Shown here: positions 7,858 to 16,332 of the stretch, piece by piece | Position numbering within the stretch: the first letter of the stretch is position 1 | Layout: each line of letters begins with the position of its first letter | From: Craurococcus roseus | GTDB lineage: Bacteria > Pseudomonadota > Alphaproteobacteria > Acetobacterales > Acetobacteraceae | DNA: 49,080 nt | Direction: 5' to 3' | NCBI RefSeq assembly: GCF_039523795.1 | Contig: NZ_BAAAFZ010000088.1 | Location: 1 to 49,080 of the forward strand | Translations under genes and position numbers: made by a program | Notes under the pieces: model-generated | What the model was told of the DNA's origin: nothing | Databases searched by the model: none | What the model saw: the letters and a program-made list of their open reading frames with translations, nothing else

Positions 7858-9246
7858 ATGGCCGCATTGGAGATCGAGACCGCCATCATCGGCGCCGGGC
7901 AGGCCGGCGTGCCCCTGGCGCGCGCCTTGGCCGGGGCGGGCCGCCAAGTGGCGTTGGTGGAGCGCAACCACCCCGGCGGCTCCTGCGTGAACTGGGGCTG
8001 CACGCCGAGCAAGGCGATGATCGCCTCCTCACGCTTGGCGGCGCAGGCCCGGCGCGCCTCCGAGTGGGGCATCCGCGTCCCGCGGGTGGAGGTGGACTTC
8101 GCCGCGGTGATGGACCGCGCGCGCGGCATGGTGGAAGGGGCGCGCGGCGAGCTGGAGGAGAGCCTCGCCGCCCAGGCGAACCTCCGCTTGGTGCGGGGCC
8201 ACGCCCGGCTGGACGGGCGCGAGGGCGACGGCCGCTTCCGCCTGCGCGTGGGTGACGAAACTCTGCTCGCGCGCGAGGTGGTGCTGGACACCGGCACGCG
8301 CAGCGCCCGGCCGCCGGTCGAGGGGTTGGACCGCCTGCCGCCGGAGCGCCTGATCGACGCCGAGAACTGGATCGACCGGCGCGAACTGCCGGAAAGCGTC
8401 GTCTTTCTCGGCGGCGGCACCATCGCGCTGGAGATGGCGCAGGCCTGGCGCCGCTTCGGCGCGGCGGTGACGATCGTGGAGAGCGGCCCGCGCCTGGCCG
8501 ACCGCGAGGACGAGGAGGTCTCGGCCGAACTCCGCGACGCGCTGGAAGCGGAGGGCGTTTCCGTGCGCTGCGGCGCGAAGGCAGGGCGCGCGGAGCCGAC
8601 GGGCGGCGGCGTCCGCCTGCATCTCGGGGCCGGCGGGACGCTGGAAGCGACGCACCTGTTCGTCGCAACCGGCCGGCGGGCCAACACGGACGACCTCGGC
8701 CTGGACACGGTGGGCCTGGAGCCCGGCAAGCGCGGCGAGATCGAGGTGGACGGCCGCCTCCGCACGAAGGTCCCCGGCCTCTTCGCCGCCGGCGACATCC
8801 GCGGCGGCGGCCAGTTCACCCACACCGCTTACGACGACCACCGCGTGCTGGAGAGCCAGATCCTCGGCGACGGCTCCCGCACCACGGAGCGGATCCTGCC
8901 CTACGCCATCTTCACCGAGCCGGAGCTGGGCCGCGTCGGCATGACCGAGGCGCAGGCGCGCGAGGCCGGGCACCGCGTCCTGGTGGGCCGCCAGCCCATG
9001 ACCGAGAGCGGCAAGGCGCGCGAGATCGGCCGCACGCGCGGCTTCATCAAGGTGGTGGCGGAGGCGGGCAGCCGGCGCGTGCTCGGCGCCGCCGCCCTGT
9101 GCGAGTCCGGGTCCGAAGTGGTGCAGCTCTTCATCGAGCTGATGAACGCCGGCGCCGCGGTGGACACGATGCTGGACGCGGTCCACATCCACCCGACCCT
9201 GGGCGAGGCGGCGAAGAACGCGGCCGCCGCGCTGAAGGACGCCTGA
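7858..9246 (+). CDS. FAD-dependent pyridine nucleotide-disulfide oxidoreductase (mercuric reductase-like)
   Basis: 462 residues. The FAD-binding GAGQAG motif is at about residue 12, and the redox-active pair C-x4-C lies in GGSCVNWGCTPSKAM (about residues 42-50). The NAD site reads VVFLGGGTIALEMAQ, and the FAD ribityl motif is GLFAAGDIRGGGQFTHTAY. The C-terminal dimerisation domain ends with AVHIHPTLGEA, containing the His-x-His-Pro-Thr motif that acts as the catalytic base in this superfamily. No extra N-terminal heavy-metal domain is present, so true mercuric reductase activity is not indicated. It starts the rightward cluster, 19 bp before the SMP-30 gene. Confidence 0.9.
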   Translation: MAALEIETAIIGAGQAGVPLARALAGAGRQVALVERNHPGGSCVNWGCTPSKAMIASSRLAAQARRASEWGIRVPRVEVDFAAVMDRARGMVEGARGELEESLAAQANLRLVRGHARLDGREGDGRFRLRVGDETLLAREVVLDTGTRSARPPVEGLDRLPPERLIDAENWIDRRELPESVVFLGGGTIALEMAQAWRRFGAAVTIVESGPRLADREDEEVSAELRDALEAEGVSVRCGAKAGRAEPTGGGVRLHLGAGGTLEATHLFVATGRRANTDDLGLDTVGLEPGKRGEIEVDGRLRTKVPGLFAAGDIRGGGQFTHTAYDDHRVLESQILGDGSRTTERILPYAIFTEPELGRVGMTEAQAREAGHRVLVGRQPMTESGKAREIGRTRGFIKVVAEAGSRRVLGAAALCESGSEVVQLFIELMNAGAAVDTMLDAVHIHPTLGEAAKNAAAALKDA

Positions 9247-9265
9247 ACACCGGAGGGACCGACCG

Positions 9266-10219
9266 ATGGCCGAAGCCGCCTGGACCCAGAGCGCGCGCTA
9301 CCCCGACCCCGCCATCGTCGCGCTGGACCCGGGCTTCAAGCGGTACCACCTGGCGCTCTCCGCCGTGGAGCGGCTGTGGACCGGCGGGCGCTGGGGCGAA
9401 GGGCCGGTCTGGATCGGCGACCTGCGCTGCCTGCTCTGGTCCGACATCCCGAACAACCGCGTGCTGAAGTGGGAGGAGGAGACCGGCGCCGTCAGCGTCT
9501 GGCAGCGCCCCTCGAACAACGCCAACGGCCACACGCGCGACCGGCAGGGCCGCATCGTGGCCTGCGAGCACTACGGCCGCCGCGTGGTGCGCTTCGAGCA
9601 CGACGGCTCCACCACCGTGCTGGCCGACAGCTACGGGGGCAAACGGCTCAACAGCCCGAACGACGTGGTGGTGAAGTCGGACGGTTCGGTCTGGTTCACC
9701 GACCCGCCTTTCGGCCTCTACGCCTTCTACGAGGGCATGAAGGCCGAGCCGGAACTGCCGCACACCAACGTCTACCGCATCGACGGCGCGAGCGGCGAGA
9801 TCGCGCTGGTGGCCGACGGCATCGACCACCCGAACGGCCTCGCCTTCAGCCCGGACGAGGGCGTGCTCTACATCGTCGAGAGCCGCAGCGACCCGCGCAA
9901 CATCCTGGCCTTCGACGTCGGCCCGGACGGCCGGACGCTCCGCAACCGCCGGACCTTCATCCGCTGCGAACCGGGCGAGACGCCCGACGGCTTCCGCGTG
10001 GACACGGACGGCAACCTGTGGTGCGGCTGGGGCATGGGCGAGGGCCGCGACGGCGTGCGCGTCTTCAACGCCGCCGGCGCGCCGATCGGCCACATCCACC
10101 TGCCGGAGCGCTGCGCGAACCTGTGCTTCGGCGGACGCAACCGCAACCGCCTGCTGATGACGGCGGCGCAGTCCTTGTTCTCGCTCTACGTGAACGCGCA
10201 GGGCGCGCCGGGCGGCTGA
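9266..10219 (+). CDS. SMP-30/gluconolactonase/LRE family protein
   Basis: 317 residues forming a six-bladed beta-propeller lactonase. Diagnostic segments are WGEGPVWIGDLRCLLWSDIP (metal-binding Glu), SPNDVVVKSDGSVWFTDPPF (Asn and Asp ligands), HPNGLAFSPDEGVLYIVES (Asn), and 'PDGFRVDTDGNLWCGWG' (Asp). These match the divalent-metal site of gluconolactonases. No signal peptide is seen, so it is probably cytoplasmic. Such enzymes open the lactone made by sugar dehydrogenases, which fits the two Gfo/Idh proteins nearby. It is 77 bp upstream of the Tat-exported Gfo/Idh gene. Confidence 0.92.
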   Translation: MAEAAWTQSARYPDPAIVALDPGFKRYHLALSAVERLWTGGRWGEGPVWIGDLRCLLWSDIPNNRVLKWEEETGAVSVWQRPSNNANGHTRDRQGRIVACEHYGRRVVRFEHDGSTTVLADSYGGKRLNSPNDVVVKSDGSVWFTDPPFGLYAFYEGMKAEPELPHTNVYRIDGASGEIALVADGIDHPNGLAFSPDEGVLYIVESRSDPRNILAFDVGPDGRTLRNRRTFIRCEPGETPDGFRVDTDGNLWCGWGMGEGRDGVRVFNAAGAPIGHIHLPERCANLCFGGRNRNRLLMTAAQSLFSLYVNAQGAPGG

Positions 10220-10296
10220 TCCCCGCGCCCAACGAACGGCCCCGCGCCGCGCGCGTTGGCCCGGTTCCTCCTCAACGGGACGCGGGCACCGCCGCC

Positions 10297-11595
10297 ATGA
10301 CGAACGACGACCCGGCCGCCCTCGGCCGCCGCACCCTCTTCGCCGCCGGCACCGCCGGCCTCGCTCTCTCCGCCGCGGCCGGCGGCGGGGGTTCCGCATC
10401 GGCGCAATCCTCGCCGCCCCCGATCGACACGGGCGTCGTGCGCGACGGCCGCGTGTCCTTCCCGAACTGGCGCGGGGAGGCGGAGCCGCCCTCCCCGCCC
10501 CCGCCGGCCCCGCTGCCGCCGGGCGAGCGCGTCGGCTTCGCGCTGGTCGGCCTCGGCCGCCTGACGCTCGAAGAGCTGCTGCCGGCCTTCGCCGAATGCC
10601 GCTACGCCCGCCCGGTCGCCCTCGTCTCCGGCACGCCGGAGAAGGCGAGGCTGGTGGCGGCGCAGTACGGCATCAAGCCGGAGGCGATCTACGGCTACGC
10701 CGACATCCCGCGGCTGCGCGAGAACGGGGAGGTGCGCGCGGCCTACGTGGTCACCCCGAACAGCCTGCACCGCGAGCAGGTGGAGGCCGCGGCGGCGGCG
10801 GGCAAGCACGTGCTGTGCGAGAAGCCGATGGCGGTGAGTTCGGCCGAGGCCCGCGCCATGATCGCCGCGTGCGACCGGGCGCGCGTGAAGCTGATGGTCG
10901 CCTACCGCGTCCAGTACGAGCCGCACAACCGCGAGGTCATCCGCCTCCTCCGCTCCGGCGAGCTGGGCGCCGCGCGGCTGATCGAGACCAACAACTGCCA
11001 GGTGCAGGGCGACCCGTCGCAGTGGCGGATGAAGAAGGCGCTCGCCGGCGGCGGCTCCCTGCCGGACATCGGCATCTACTGCCTCAACACCGCCCGCGCC
11101 TACACCGGCGAGGAGCCGGTGGAAGTTTTCGCGCGCATCCACACGCCCCCGAACGACCCGCGCTTCGCGGAGGTGGAGGACACCGTCTCCTTCATGCTCC
11201 GCTTCCCCTCCGGCACGATCGCCAACTGCGCCACCTCCTACAGCGCCTTCAACTCGAAGGACATGCGCGTCCAGTTCGAGCGCGGGTGGGCGGACCTGGA
11301 GAACGCCTATGCCTACCGCGGCCAGCAGCTCCGCGTGGCCAAGCGCGACGGCGAGCGGCAGGTGGTGGAGCAGCCCCGCATCCGCGAGCGCAACCAGTTC
11401 GCGCTGGAGATGGACCACTTCGCGCGCTGCATCCTGGAGGACCGCCGCCCCCGCACGCCGGGCGAAGAGGGCTTGCGCGACCATCTGGCGATGGAAGCGA
11501 TCTACCGCTCCGCGGCGACGGGGCAGCCGGTGACGATGGAGCCGGTGCAGGGCCTCGACGCCTCGCGCGGGCCGGAAGCGGAGAAGGCGGGGTGA
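10297..11595 (+). CDS. Tat-exported Gfo/Idh/MocA (glucose-fructose oxidoreductase-like) protein
   Basis: 432 residues. The N-terminus carries a twin-arginine signal, LGRRTLFAAGTAGLALS, with an alanine-rich h-region. After a Pro-rich linker (about residues 60-72) comes the Rossmann segment VGFALVGLGRLTLEELLPAF. The catalytic motifs are CEKPMAVSSAEARAM (EKP) and GGGSLPDIGIYCLNTAR (D-x3-Y). The family precedent is Zymomonas GFOR, a periplasmic enzyme with tightly held NADP; whether this copy interconverts two sugars is inference. The stop overlaps the GTG of the following Rieske gene (GTGA). It is unlike the cytoplasmic Gfo/Idh gene at 5880-7034, which lacks a signal. Confidence 0.9.
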   Translation: MTNDDPAALGRRTLFAAGTAGLALSAAAGGGGSASAQSSPPPIDTGVVRDGRVSFPNWRGEAEPPSPPPPAPLPPGERVGFALVGLGRLTLEELLPAFAECRYARPVALVSGTPEKARLVAAQYGIKPEAIYGYADIPRLRENGEVRAAYVVTPNSLHREQVEAAAAAGKHVLCEKPMAVSSAEARAMIAACDRARVKLMVAYRVQYEPHNREVIRLLRSGELGAARLIETNNCQVQGDPSQWRMKKALAGGGSLPDIGIYCLNTARAYTGEEPVEVFARIHTPPNDPRFAEVEDTVSFMLRFPSGTIANCATSYSAFNSKDMRVQFERGWADLENAYAYRGQQLRVAKRDGERQVVEQPRIRERNQFALEMDHFARCILEDRRPRTPGEEGLRDHLAMEAIYRSAATGQPVTMEPVQGLDASRGPEAEKAG

Positions 11596-13142
11596 GCGGC
11601 GCGGCGGGCGCCATGCGGAAGGTCGCCGAGATCGGCGAGCTGGCCGAAGCGCGCGGCAAGCGCGTCGGAATCGGCGAGGAGAAGATCCTCCTCGTCCGCG
11701 ACGGCGGCGCCGTCCGCGCCTACGCCGCCACCTGCCCGCACGCCGGCGCGCCGCTCGACGAAGGGGCGGTGTGCGGCGGCCGCATCGTCTGCCCATGGCA
11801 CAAGGGGGCGTTCCGCGTGTCCGACGGCGCCCTGCTGGAGCCGCCCGCCCTCGACGGGCTCTCGCGCTACCCGGTCCGCGTGGACGAGAGCGGCGCCGTC
11901 CTGGTCTCCCCCGGGAAGATCCCGCCCGAACGGCCGCGAGAAGCCCCCGACGCGCGCGCCATGGTCGTCGTCGGCGCGGGCGCGGCCGGCGCCGCCGCGG
12001 CCGCGGCGCTGCGCGAGTTCGGCTTCGGCGGCCGCGTCGTCCTGGTCGGCCGGGAACCCGGCCTCCCCTACGACCGCACCTCGCTGAGCAAGTTCGTGGT
12101 GTCGGGCGAGATGGCGCCCGGCGAGGTGCCGCCGCTGCTGCCGCCGGGGTTCTTCGAGGAGCGGCGGATCGAGCGGATCGAAGCGGAGGCCGTCCGCCTC
12201 GACGCGCCGGCCAGGCGCGTCCACCTGAACGACGGGCGTGCCCTGCCCTACGACGCCGCGCTGATCGCCACGGGCGGCGTGCCGAAGCGGCTCGGCGTCC
12301 CGGGCGCCGACCTGCCCGGCGTCTTCGTGCTGCGCGACCGCCCGGACGCGGCGGCCATCCTGGCGGCCGCTCCCGAAGGCGCGCGCGCCGTCGTCCTCGG
12401 CGCCGGCTTCATCGGCCTGGAGGCGGCCTCGGCGCTCCGCAAGCGGAAGGTGGACGTCACGGTGGTCTCGCCGGAGACCGCGCCCTTCGGCAAGCAGTTC
12501 GGCCCGCGCCTGGGCGCCGTGTTCAAGGGGTTGCACGAGGCGAACGGCGTCGCGTTCCGCCCCGGCGCGCAGGCGTCGCGGCTGGAAGGCGCCGACCGGG
12601 TCGAGGCCGTGGTGCTGGAGGACGGGACGCGGCTCCAGGCCGACCTGGTGCTCGCGGGCGTCGGCGTGCGGCCGGCCACCGGCTTCGTCCAAGGCCTCGC
12701 GCTCGCCGAGGACGGCGGCATCCCGGTGGACGCGGGCATGCGCGCCGCCGACGGGCTCTACGCGGCCGGCGACGTCGCGCTGTTCCCCCTGCCCGGCGGA
12801 GGGAAGCCGACGCGGATAGAGCACTGGCGGGTGGCCCAGCAGCACGCGCGCGTCGCGGCCCGGAACATGCTGGGCGGGGGCGGGCGCTACGACGGCGTGC
12901 CCTATTTCTGGACCTACCACTTCGGCAAGCGCTTCGACTACCTCGGCCACGCCACCGAATGGGACGACGTGGTGGTGGAGGGCGACACGGCCGAGCACGC
13001 CTTCGTGGCGTTCCTCGTGAAGGAGGGGCGGGTCGTCGGCGTCCTCGGCTGCCAGCGGGAGCGGGAAACGGCTGCCCTGTCCGAGGGCATGCGCGCGCCG
13101 CTGCCGCTCGACGAAGCGTTGCGGACCGTGCGCGCGGCTTGA
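11592..13142 (+). CDS. Rieske [2Fe-2S] domain fused to NAD(P)/FAD ferredoxin-type reductase
   Basis: About 516 residues. The N-terminal Rieske domain (about 10-110) has both ligand pairs: C-P-H in TCPHAGAPLDEG and C-P-W-H in IVCPWHKGAF. The reductase part has the FAD motif VVVGAGAAGAAAA, a second Rossmann motif VVLGAGFIGLEAAS, and the GLYAAGDVALFPLP motif. The order matches AIFL/nitrite-reductase-like and apoptosis-inducing-factor-like reductases. The start taken is GTG at 11592, overlapping the upstream stop and preceded by AGAAGG; ATG at 11613 is an alternative 7 codons later. It is the last gene of the rightward cluster; the electron acceptor is unknown. Confidence 0.9.
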   Translation: MSGAAGAMRKVAEIGELAEARGKRVGIGEEKILLVRDGGAVRAYAATCPHAGAPLDEGAVCGGRIVCPWHKGAFRVSDGALLEPPALDGLSRYPVRVDESGAVLVSPGKIPPERPREAPDARAMVVVGAGAAGAAAAAALREFGFGGRVVLVGREPGLPYDRTSLSKFVVSGEMAPGEVPPLLPPGFFEERRIERIEAEAVRLDAPARRVHLNDGRALPYDAALIATGGVPKRLGVPGADLPGVFVLRDRPDAAAILAAAPEGARAVVLGAGFIGLEAASALRKRKVDVTVVSPETAPFGKQFGPRLGAVFKGLHEANGVAFRPGAQASRLEGADRVEAVVLEDGTRLQADLVLAGVGVRPATGFVQGLALAEDGGIPVDAGMRAADGLYAAGDVALFPLPGGGKPTRIEHWRVAQQHARVAARNMLGGGGRYDGVPYFWTYHFGKRFDYLGHATEWDDVVVEGDTAEHAFVAFLVKEGRVVGVLGCQRERETAALSEGMRAPLPLDEALRTVRAA

Positions 13143-13153
13143 CGACTACGGCG

Positions 13154-13258
13154 TCAAAACAACAACCGCCGCATCACGAACGCCACCGCGCCCACCGCCG
13201 CCACGCCCGCGGCGTACAGCCCCACGAACCAGAGCAGCCGCCGCCCCGCCTCCGGCAT
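13154..13258 (-). CDS. DUF2474 family small membrane protein of the cyd operon
   Basis: 34 residues with one hydrophobic helix, LLWFVGLYAAGVAAVGAVAF, basic residues before it and an RRLLF tail. The ATG overlaps the cydB stop by 4 nt (ATGA). Small single-helix proteins of the DUF2474/CydX class follow cydAB in many proteobacteria and are thought to stabilise the oxidase. The family assignment rests on size, topology and position. Its stop lies 11 bp from the convergent end of the Rieske-reductase gene. Confidence 0.75.
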   Translation of the reverse strand: MPEAGRRLLWFVGLYAAGVAAVGAVAFVMRRLLF

Positions 13259-14325
13259 CAGTGGTAGCCCTTGCCCGGCTGGATCTTCCCGCGGAAGAGC
13301 CAGTAGGTGTACCCGGTGTAGGCGAGGATGGTCGGGATGAGCACCGCCGCCCCCACCAGCACGAACATCTGCGACGAGCGCGGGGCGGCGGCGTCCCAGA
13401 TGGTGATCTCCGGCGGCACGATCAGCGGCCACATGGAGATGCCGAGGCCGGTGTAGGACAGGAAGAACAGCCCGAGCGCGCAGGCGAAGGGCAGCTTGTC
13501 GGCCCACGCCGTCTGGCCGACCGGCGTGGGTTCCGTCCGCGCCAGCGCGACGCGGCCGCTCTCGTCCAGGGCGCGGAACAGGCGCCAGGCGAGGAACACC
13601 ACCAGCACCGGCACCGGCAGGGCGGCGAGGATGGCGGGGAAGTCGAACCAGCGCGCCCGGAACTCCGGCATCAGGAACGGCATGATGGCGCTCACCACCG
13701 CGATGAACCCCAGGGTCAGCAAGGCGAACACCCGCGCCAGCCTGCGCGCCTGCTCCTGCAAGCCGCCTTCCGTCTTCCACACCAGCCAGCACGCGCCGAG
13801 CAGCCCGTAGCCAGCCAGCAGCGCCACACCGGTCAGCAAGGAGAAGGGCGAGAGCCAGTCCCACCAGCCGCCGGCGTAGGCGCGGTCCTCCACGCGGATG
13901 CCCTGCACCAGCGCGCCCAAGGCGATGCCTTGGAAGAACGCGGCGACGATGCTGCCGAGGGAGAAGGCGCGGTCCCACCACAGGAGCTGCCCCGGCGTCT
14001 CCGAGCGGAAGCGCATCTCGAAGGACACGCCGCGGAAGATCAGCGCCAGCAGCATCAGGATGAGCGGCATGTAGAGCGCCGGCAGGATGGTGGCGTAAGC
14101 GAGCGGGAACACCCCGTAGAGGCCGGCGCCGCCGAGCACCAGCCAGGTCTCGTTGCCGTCCCACACCGGCGCCACGGTGTTCACCGCCGTGTCGCGCTCG
14201 TCCTTCCCCGAGATCCACGGGAACAGCACGCCCAGGCCGAGGTCGAACCCGTCCATGCAGACGTAGAGGAACACCGCCGCGGCGATGATGAAGGCCCAGA
14301 TGGTGGCGACCGTCTCCGCGTCCAT
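13258..14325 (-). CDS. cydB: Cytochrome bd-type (cyanide-insensitive) quinol oxidase subunit II
   Basis: 355 residues, multi-pass inner-membrane protein. The N-terminal helix carries FLYVCMDGFDLGLGVLFPW, and the conserved WDGNETWLVLGGAGLYGVFP motif follows; both define CydB/CioB. Other matches are YMPLILMLLALIFRGVSFE and LSYTGLGISMWPLIVPP. Subunit II pairs with CydA to reduce oxygen to water at the expense of ubiquinol. The ATG lies 5 bp after the cydA stop, and the stop overlaps the DUF2474 start. Confidence 0.95.
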   Translation of the reverse strand: MDAETVATIWAFIIAAAVFLYVCMDGFDLGLGVLFPWISGKDERDTAVNTVAPVWDGNETWLVLGGAGLYGVFPLAYATILPALYMPLILMLLALIFRGVSFEMRFRSETPGQLLWWDRAFSLGSIVAAFFQGIALGALVQGIRVEDRAYAGGWWDWLSPFSLLTGVALLAGYGLLGACWLVWKTEGGLQEQARRLARVFALLTLGFIAVVSAIMPFLMPEFRARWFDFPAILAALPVPVLVVFLAWRLFRALDESGRVALARTEPTPVGQTAWADKLPFACALGLFFLSYTGLGISMWPLIVPPEITIWDAAAPRSSQMFVLVGAAVLIPTILAYTGYTYWLFRGKIQPGKGYH

Positions 14326-14330
14326 CGCGC

Positions 14331-15779
14331 CTACTCCGCCGGCCGCGCGTCGCGCATCGCGTCGGGCGCGACGGCGGGCGCCGGCGTGATGCCCGCGGTG
14401 CGGAGCGCCTCGCCGCCGCGCGGCCCCTCCTCGTGCGCCTCCGGCGGGTGGCCGAACAGGCGGAAGAGGTACCAGGTGCCGGCGCCGAAAACGACGAAGT
14501 AGACCACGACGAACATGGCGAGCGACGTCGCCACCGCCGGCGCGGCGATCGGCGACACGCTGTCGGCGGTGCGCACCAGCCCGTACACGGTGAAGGGCTG
14601 GCGGCCCGCCTCCGTGGTGATCCACCCGAAGGTCACGGCGAACAGGCCGGACGGCCCCATCGCCACCGCCCAGCGCAGGAACCAGGGCGTGTCGTAGAGC
14701 GCGCGCCTCCAGCGCAGCCAGAGCGACACCGCGCCGAGCGCGATCATCAGCAGCCCGATCCCCACCATGATGCGGAAGGACCAGAACACCAGCGGCACGT
14801 TGGTCGGCCTCTGGTCGGGCGGGAAGTCCTTCAGCCCCTTGATCTCCGCGTTCCAATCGTGGCGCAGGATCATGCTGCCGAGGTAGGGGATCTCCAACGC
14901 CAGCTTCGTCTCCTCGCGCTCCATGTCGGGCATGCCGAACAGGATCAGCGGCGCGCCGCGCTGCGTCTCCCAGTGGCCCTCCATGGCGGCGACCTTCTGC
15001 GGCTGGTGCTCCAGCGCCCAAAGGCCCTGCATGTCGCCGAAGAAGGCCTGCGCCGGCGCCACGGCGGCGGCCATCCACATCGCCATGGAGAACATGATGC
15101 GCGCGCGCTCGTTCTTGCGGCCGAGCACGTCGCGGCGCTCGCGCAGGATGTGCCACGCTCCCACCGCGCCCACGATCATCGCCGTGGTGAGGAAGGCGCC
15201 GGTGATGGTGTGCAGGTAGCGGAACGGGAAGGACGGGTTGAAGACGATCGCCCACCAGTCCTCCGGCATGAAGCGGCCGTCGGGCGCGATGGAGTAGCCG
15301 GCGGGCGTGTGCATCCAGGAGTTGGCCGAGAGGATCCAGAAGCCGGAGATCAGCGTGCCCACGGCGACCAGGCAGGTGGCGGCGAAGTGCGGCCACTTCC
15401 CCACGCGCCCGAGGCCGAACAGCATGATGCCGAGGAAGCCCGCCTCCAGGAAGAACGCCGTCAGCACCTCGTAGGCCATCACCGGCCCGAGCACCGGCCC
15501 GGTGCGGTCTGCGAAGACCGACCAGTTGGTGCCGAACTGGTAGGACATCACCAAGCCCGACACGACGCCCATGGCGAAGGCCACCGCGAAGACCTTCAGC
15601 CAGTAGCGGAACACGTCGAGGTACGCCTCGCGCCCCGTCCACAGCCACAGCCCTTCCAGCACCGCGAGGTAGCTCGCCAGCCCGATGGTGAAGGCCGGGA
15701 ACAGGAAGTGGAAGGTGACGGTGAAGGCGAACTGGAAGCGCGCGAGGTCGAGCGCGCTCGGCAAGGCGTCCCAGAGCAT
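14331..15779 (-). CDS. cydA: Cytochrome bd-type (cyanide-insensitive) quinol oxidase subunit I
   Basis: 482 residues, the heme-bearing subunit. The N-terminal DLARFQFAFTVTFHFLFPAF has the His (residue 24) that ligands heme b595/d in the family. GLVMSYQFGTNW, FLEAGFLGIMLFG and 'ANSWMHTPAGY' are conserved. The quinol loop is short, as in CioA-type cyanide-insensitive oxidases, and the GRQPFTVYGLVRT motif follows. It is first in the operon cydA-cydB-DUF2474. A 72-bp gap separates it from the ACT-domain gene upstream on the same strand. The last about 40 residues are Pro/Ala/Glu-rich. Confidence 0.95.
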   Translation of the reverse strand: MLWDALPSALDLARFQFAFTVTFHFLFPAFTIGLASYLAVLEGLWLWTGREAYLDVFRYWLKVFAVAFAMGVVSGLVMSYQFGTNWSVFADRTGPVLGPVMAYEVLTAFFLEAGFLGIMLFGLGRVGKWPHFAATCLVAVGTLISGFWILSANSWMHTPAGYSIAPDGRFMPEDWWAIVFNPSFPFRYLHTITGAFLTTAMIVGAVGAWHILRERRDVLGRKNERARIMFSMAMWMAAAVAPAQAFFGDMQGLWALEHQPQKVAAMEGHWETQRGAPLILFGMPDMEREETKLALEIPYLGSMILRHDWNAEIKGLKDFPPDQRPTNVPLVFWSFRIMVGIGLLMIALGAVSLWLRWRRALYDTPWFLRWAVAMGPSGLFAVTFGWITTEAGRQPFTVYGLVRTADSVSPIAAPAVATSLAMFVVVYFVVFGAGTWYLFRLFGHPPEAHEEGPRGGEALRTAGITPAPAVAPDAMRDARPAE

Positions 15780-15851
15780 GAGCGGCTGTCCCGACGTTGG
15801 TTGCCGCTCACATAATCCGCCGCGGCGCGCGCGCCAACCGCGCGCCCGCGT

Positions 15852-16148
15852 TCAAGCGGCGACGCGCAAGGTTTCCTGCGGGCGGTGGTGCCGCACGACA
15901 CGCACCTCCCGCACGCCCACGACCTGGCCGAGGTTGCCGGCGACGAGATGCACCATCTCCGCCGGCATGGCGCGCAGCGCCATCTCGACGAAGGTGTCGT
16001 CGCCCTCGCGCCGGGCGTGGAAGTCGTCGGCGACGAGGTCGCGTTTGGCGAGGGGTTGCAGCAGCCGCGGCAACAGGCCGGGGCAGGTGTCCGCGAGCAC
16101 GTGGAAGCTGGCGGAAACGAAACGGTCGGACGGCGACGGATCGGACAT
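15852..16148 (-). CDS. Small ACT-domain-like protein
   Basis: 98 residues. The sequence FHVLADTCPGLLPRLLQPLAKR resembles the first strand and helix of an ACT domain (strand, D-x-x-P/G-L, helix), and a second beta strand pair follows, ending with GVREVRVVRH. The size is similar to IlvM-like small ACT proteins that act as regulatory subunits of acetolactate synthase, but no large subunit is nearby and I do not assign that role. It lies upstream of cydA on the same strand, with a 72-bp gap. About 185 bp without recognisable features separates it from the DUF2125 gene. Confidence 0.6.
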   Translation of the reverse strand: MSDPSPSDRFVSASFHVLADTCPGLLPRLLQPLAKRDLVADDFHARREGDDTFVEMALRAMPAEMVHLVAGNLGQVVGVREVRVVRHHRPQETLRVAA

Positions 16149-16332
16149 TGCGGGCGGGCTCCGGCGAAGGCGCGAAAGGCGGGGTGGCTACCCGGCGGCG
16201 CGGCACGCGCCGCAACCCGCGGCGCGGCTCAGGCGGCCGGGCCGGTAATTCGCGCGGAAAGGAGCCGGAGGGGCTGCATCGGTGACATGTTAGGCGCGCG
16301 CGGCGCGGTTTCCAAGCCCCATGACGAAGCGG

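Noticed and set aside
7858..9246. Mercury resistance function for the disulfide reductase
   Set aside because: No heavy-metal domain, no C-terminal vicinal cysteines and no other mer genes nearby.
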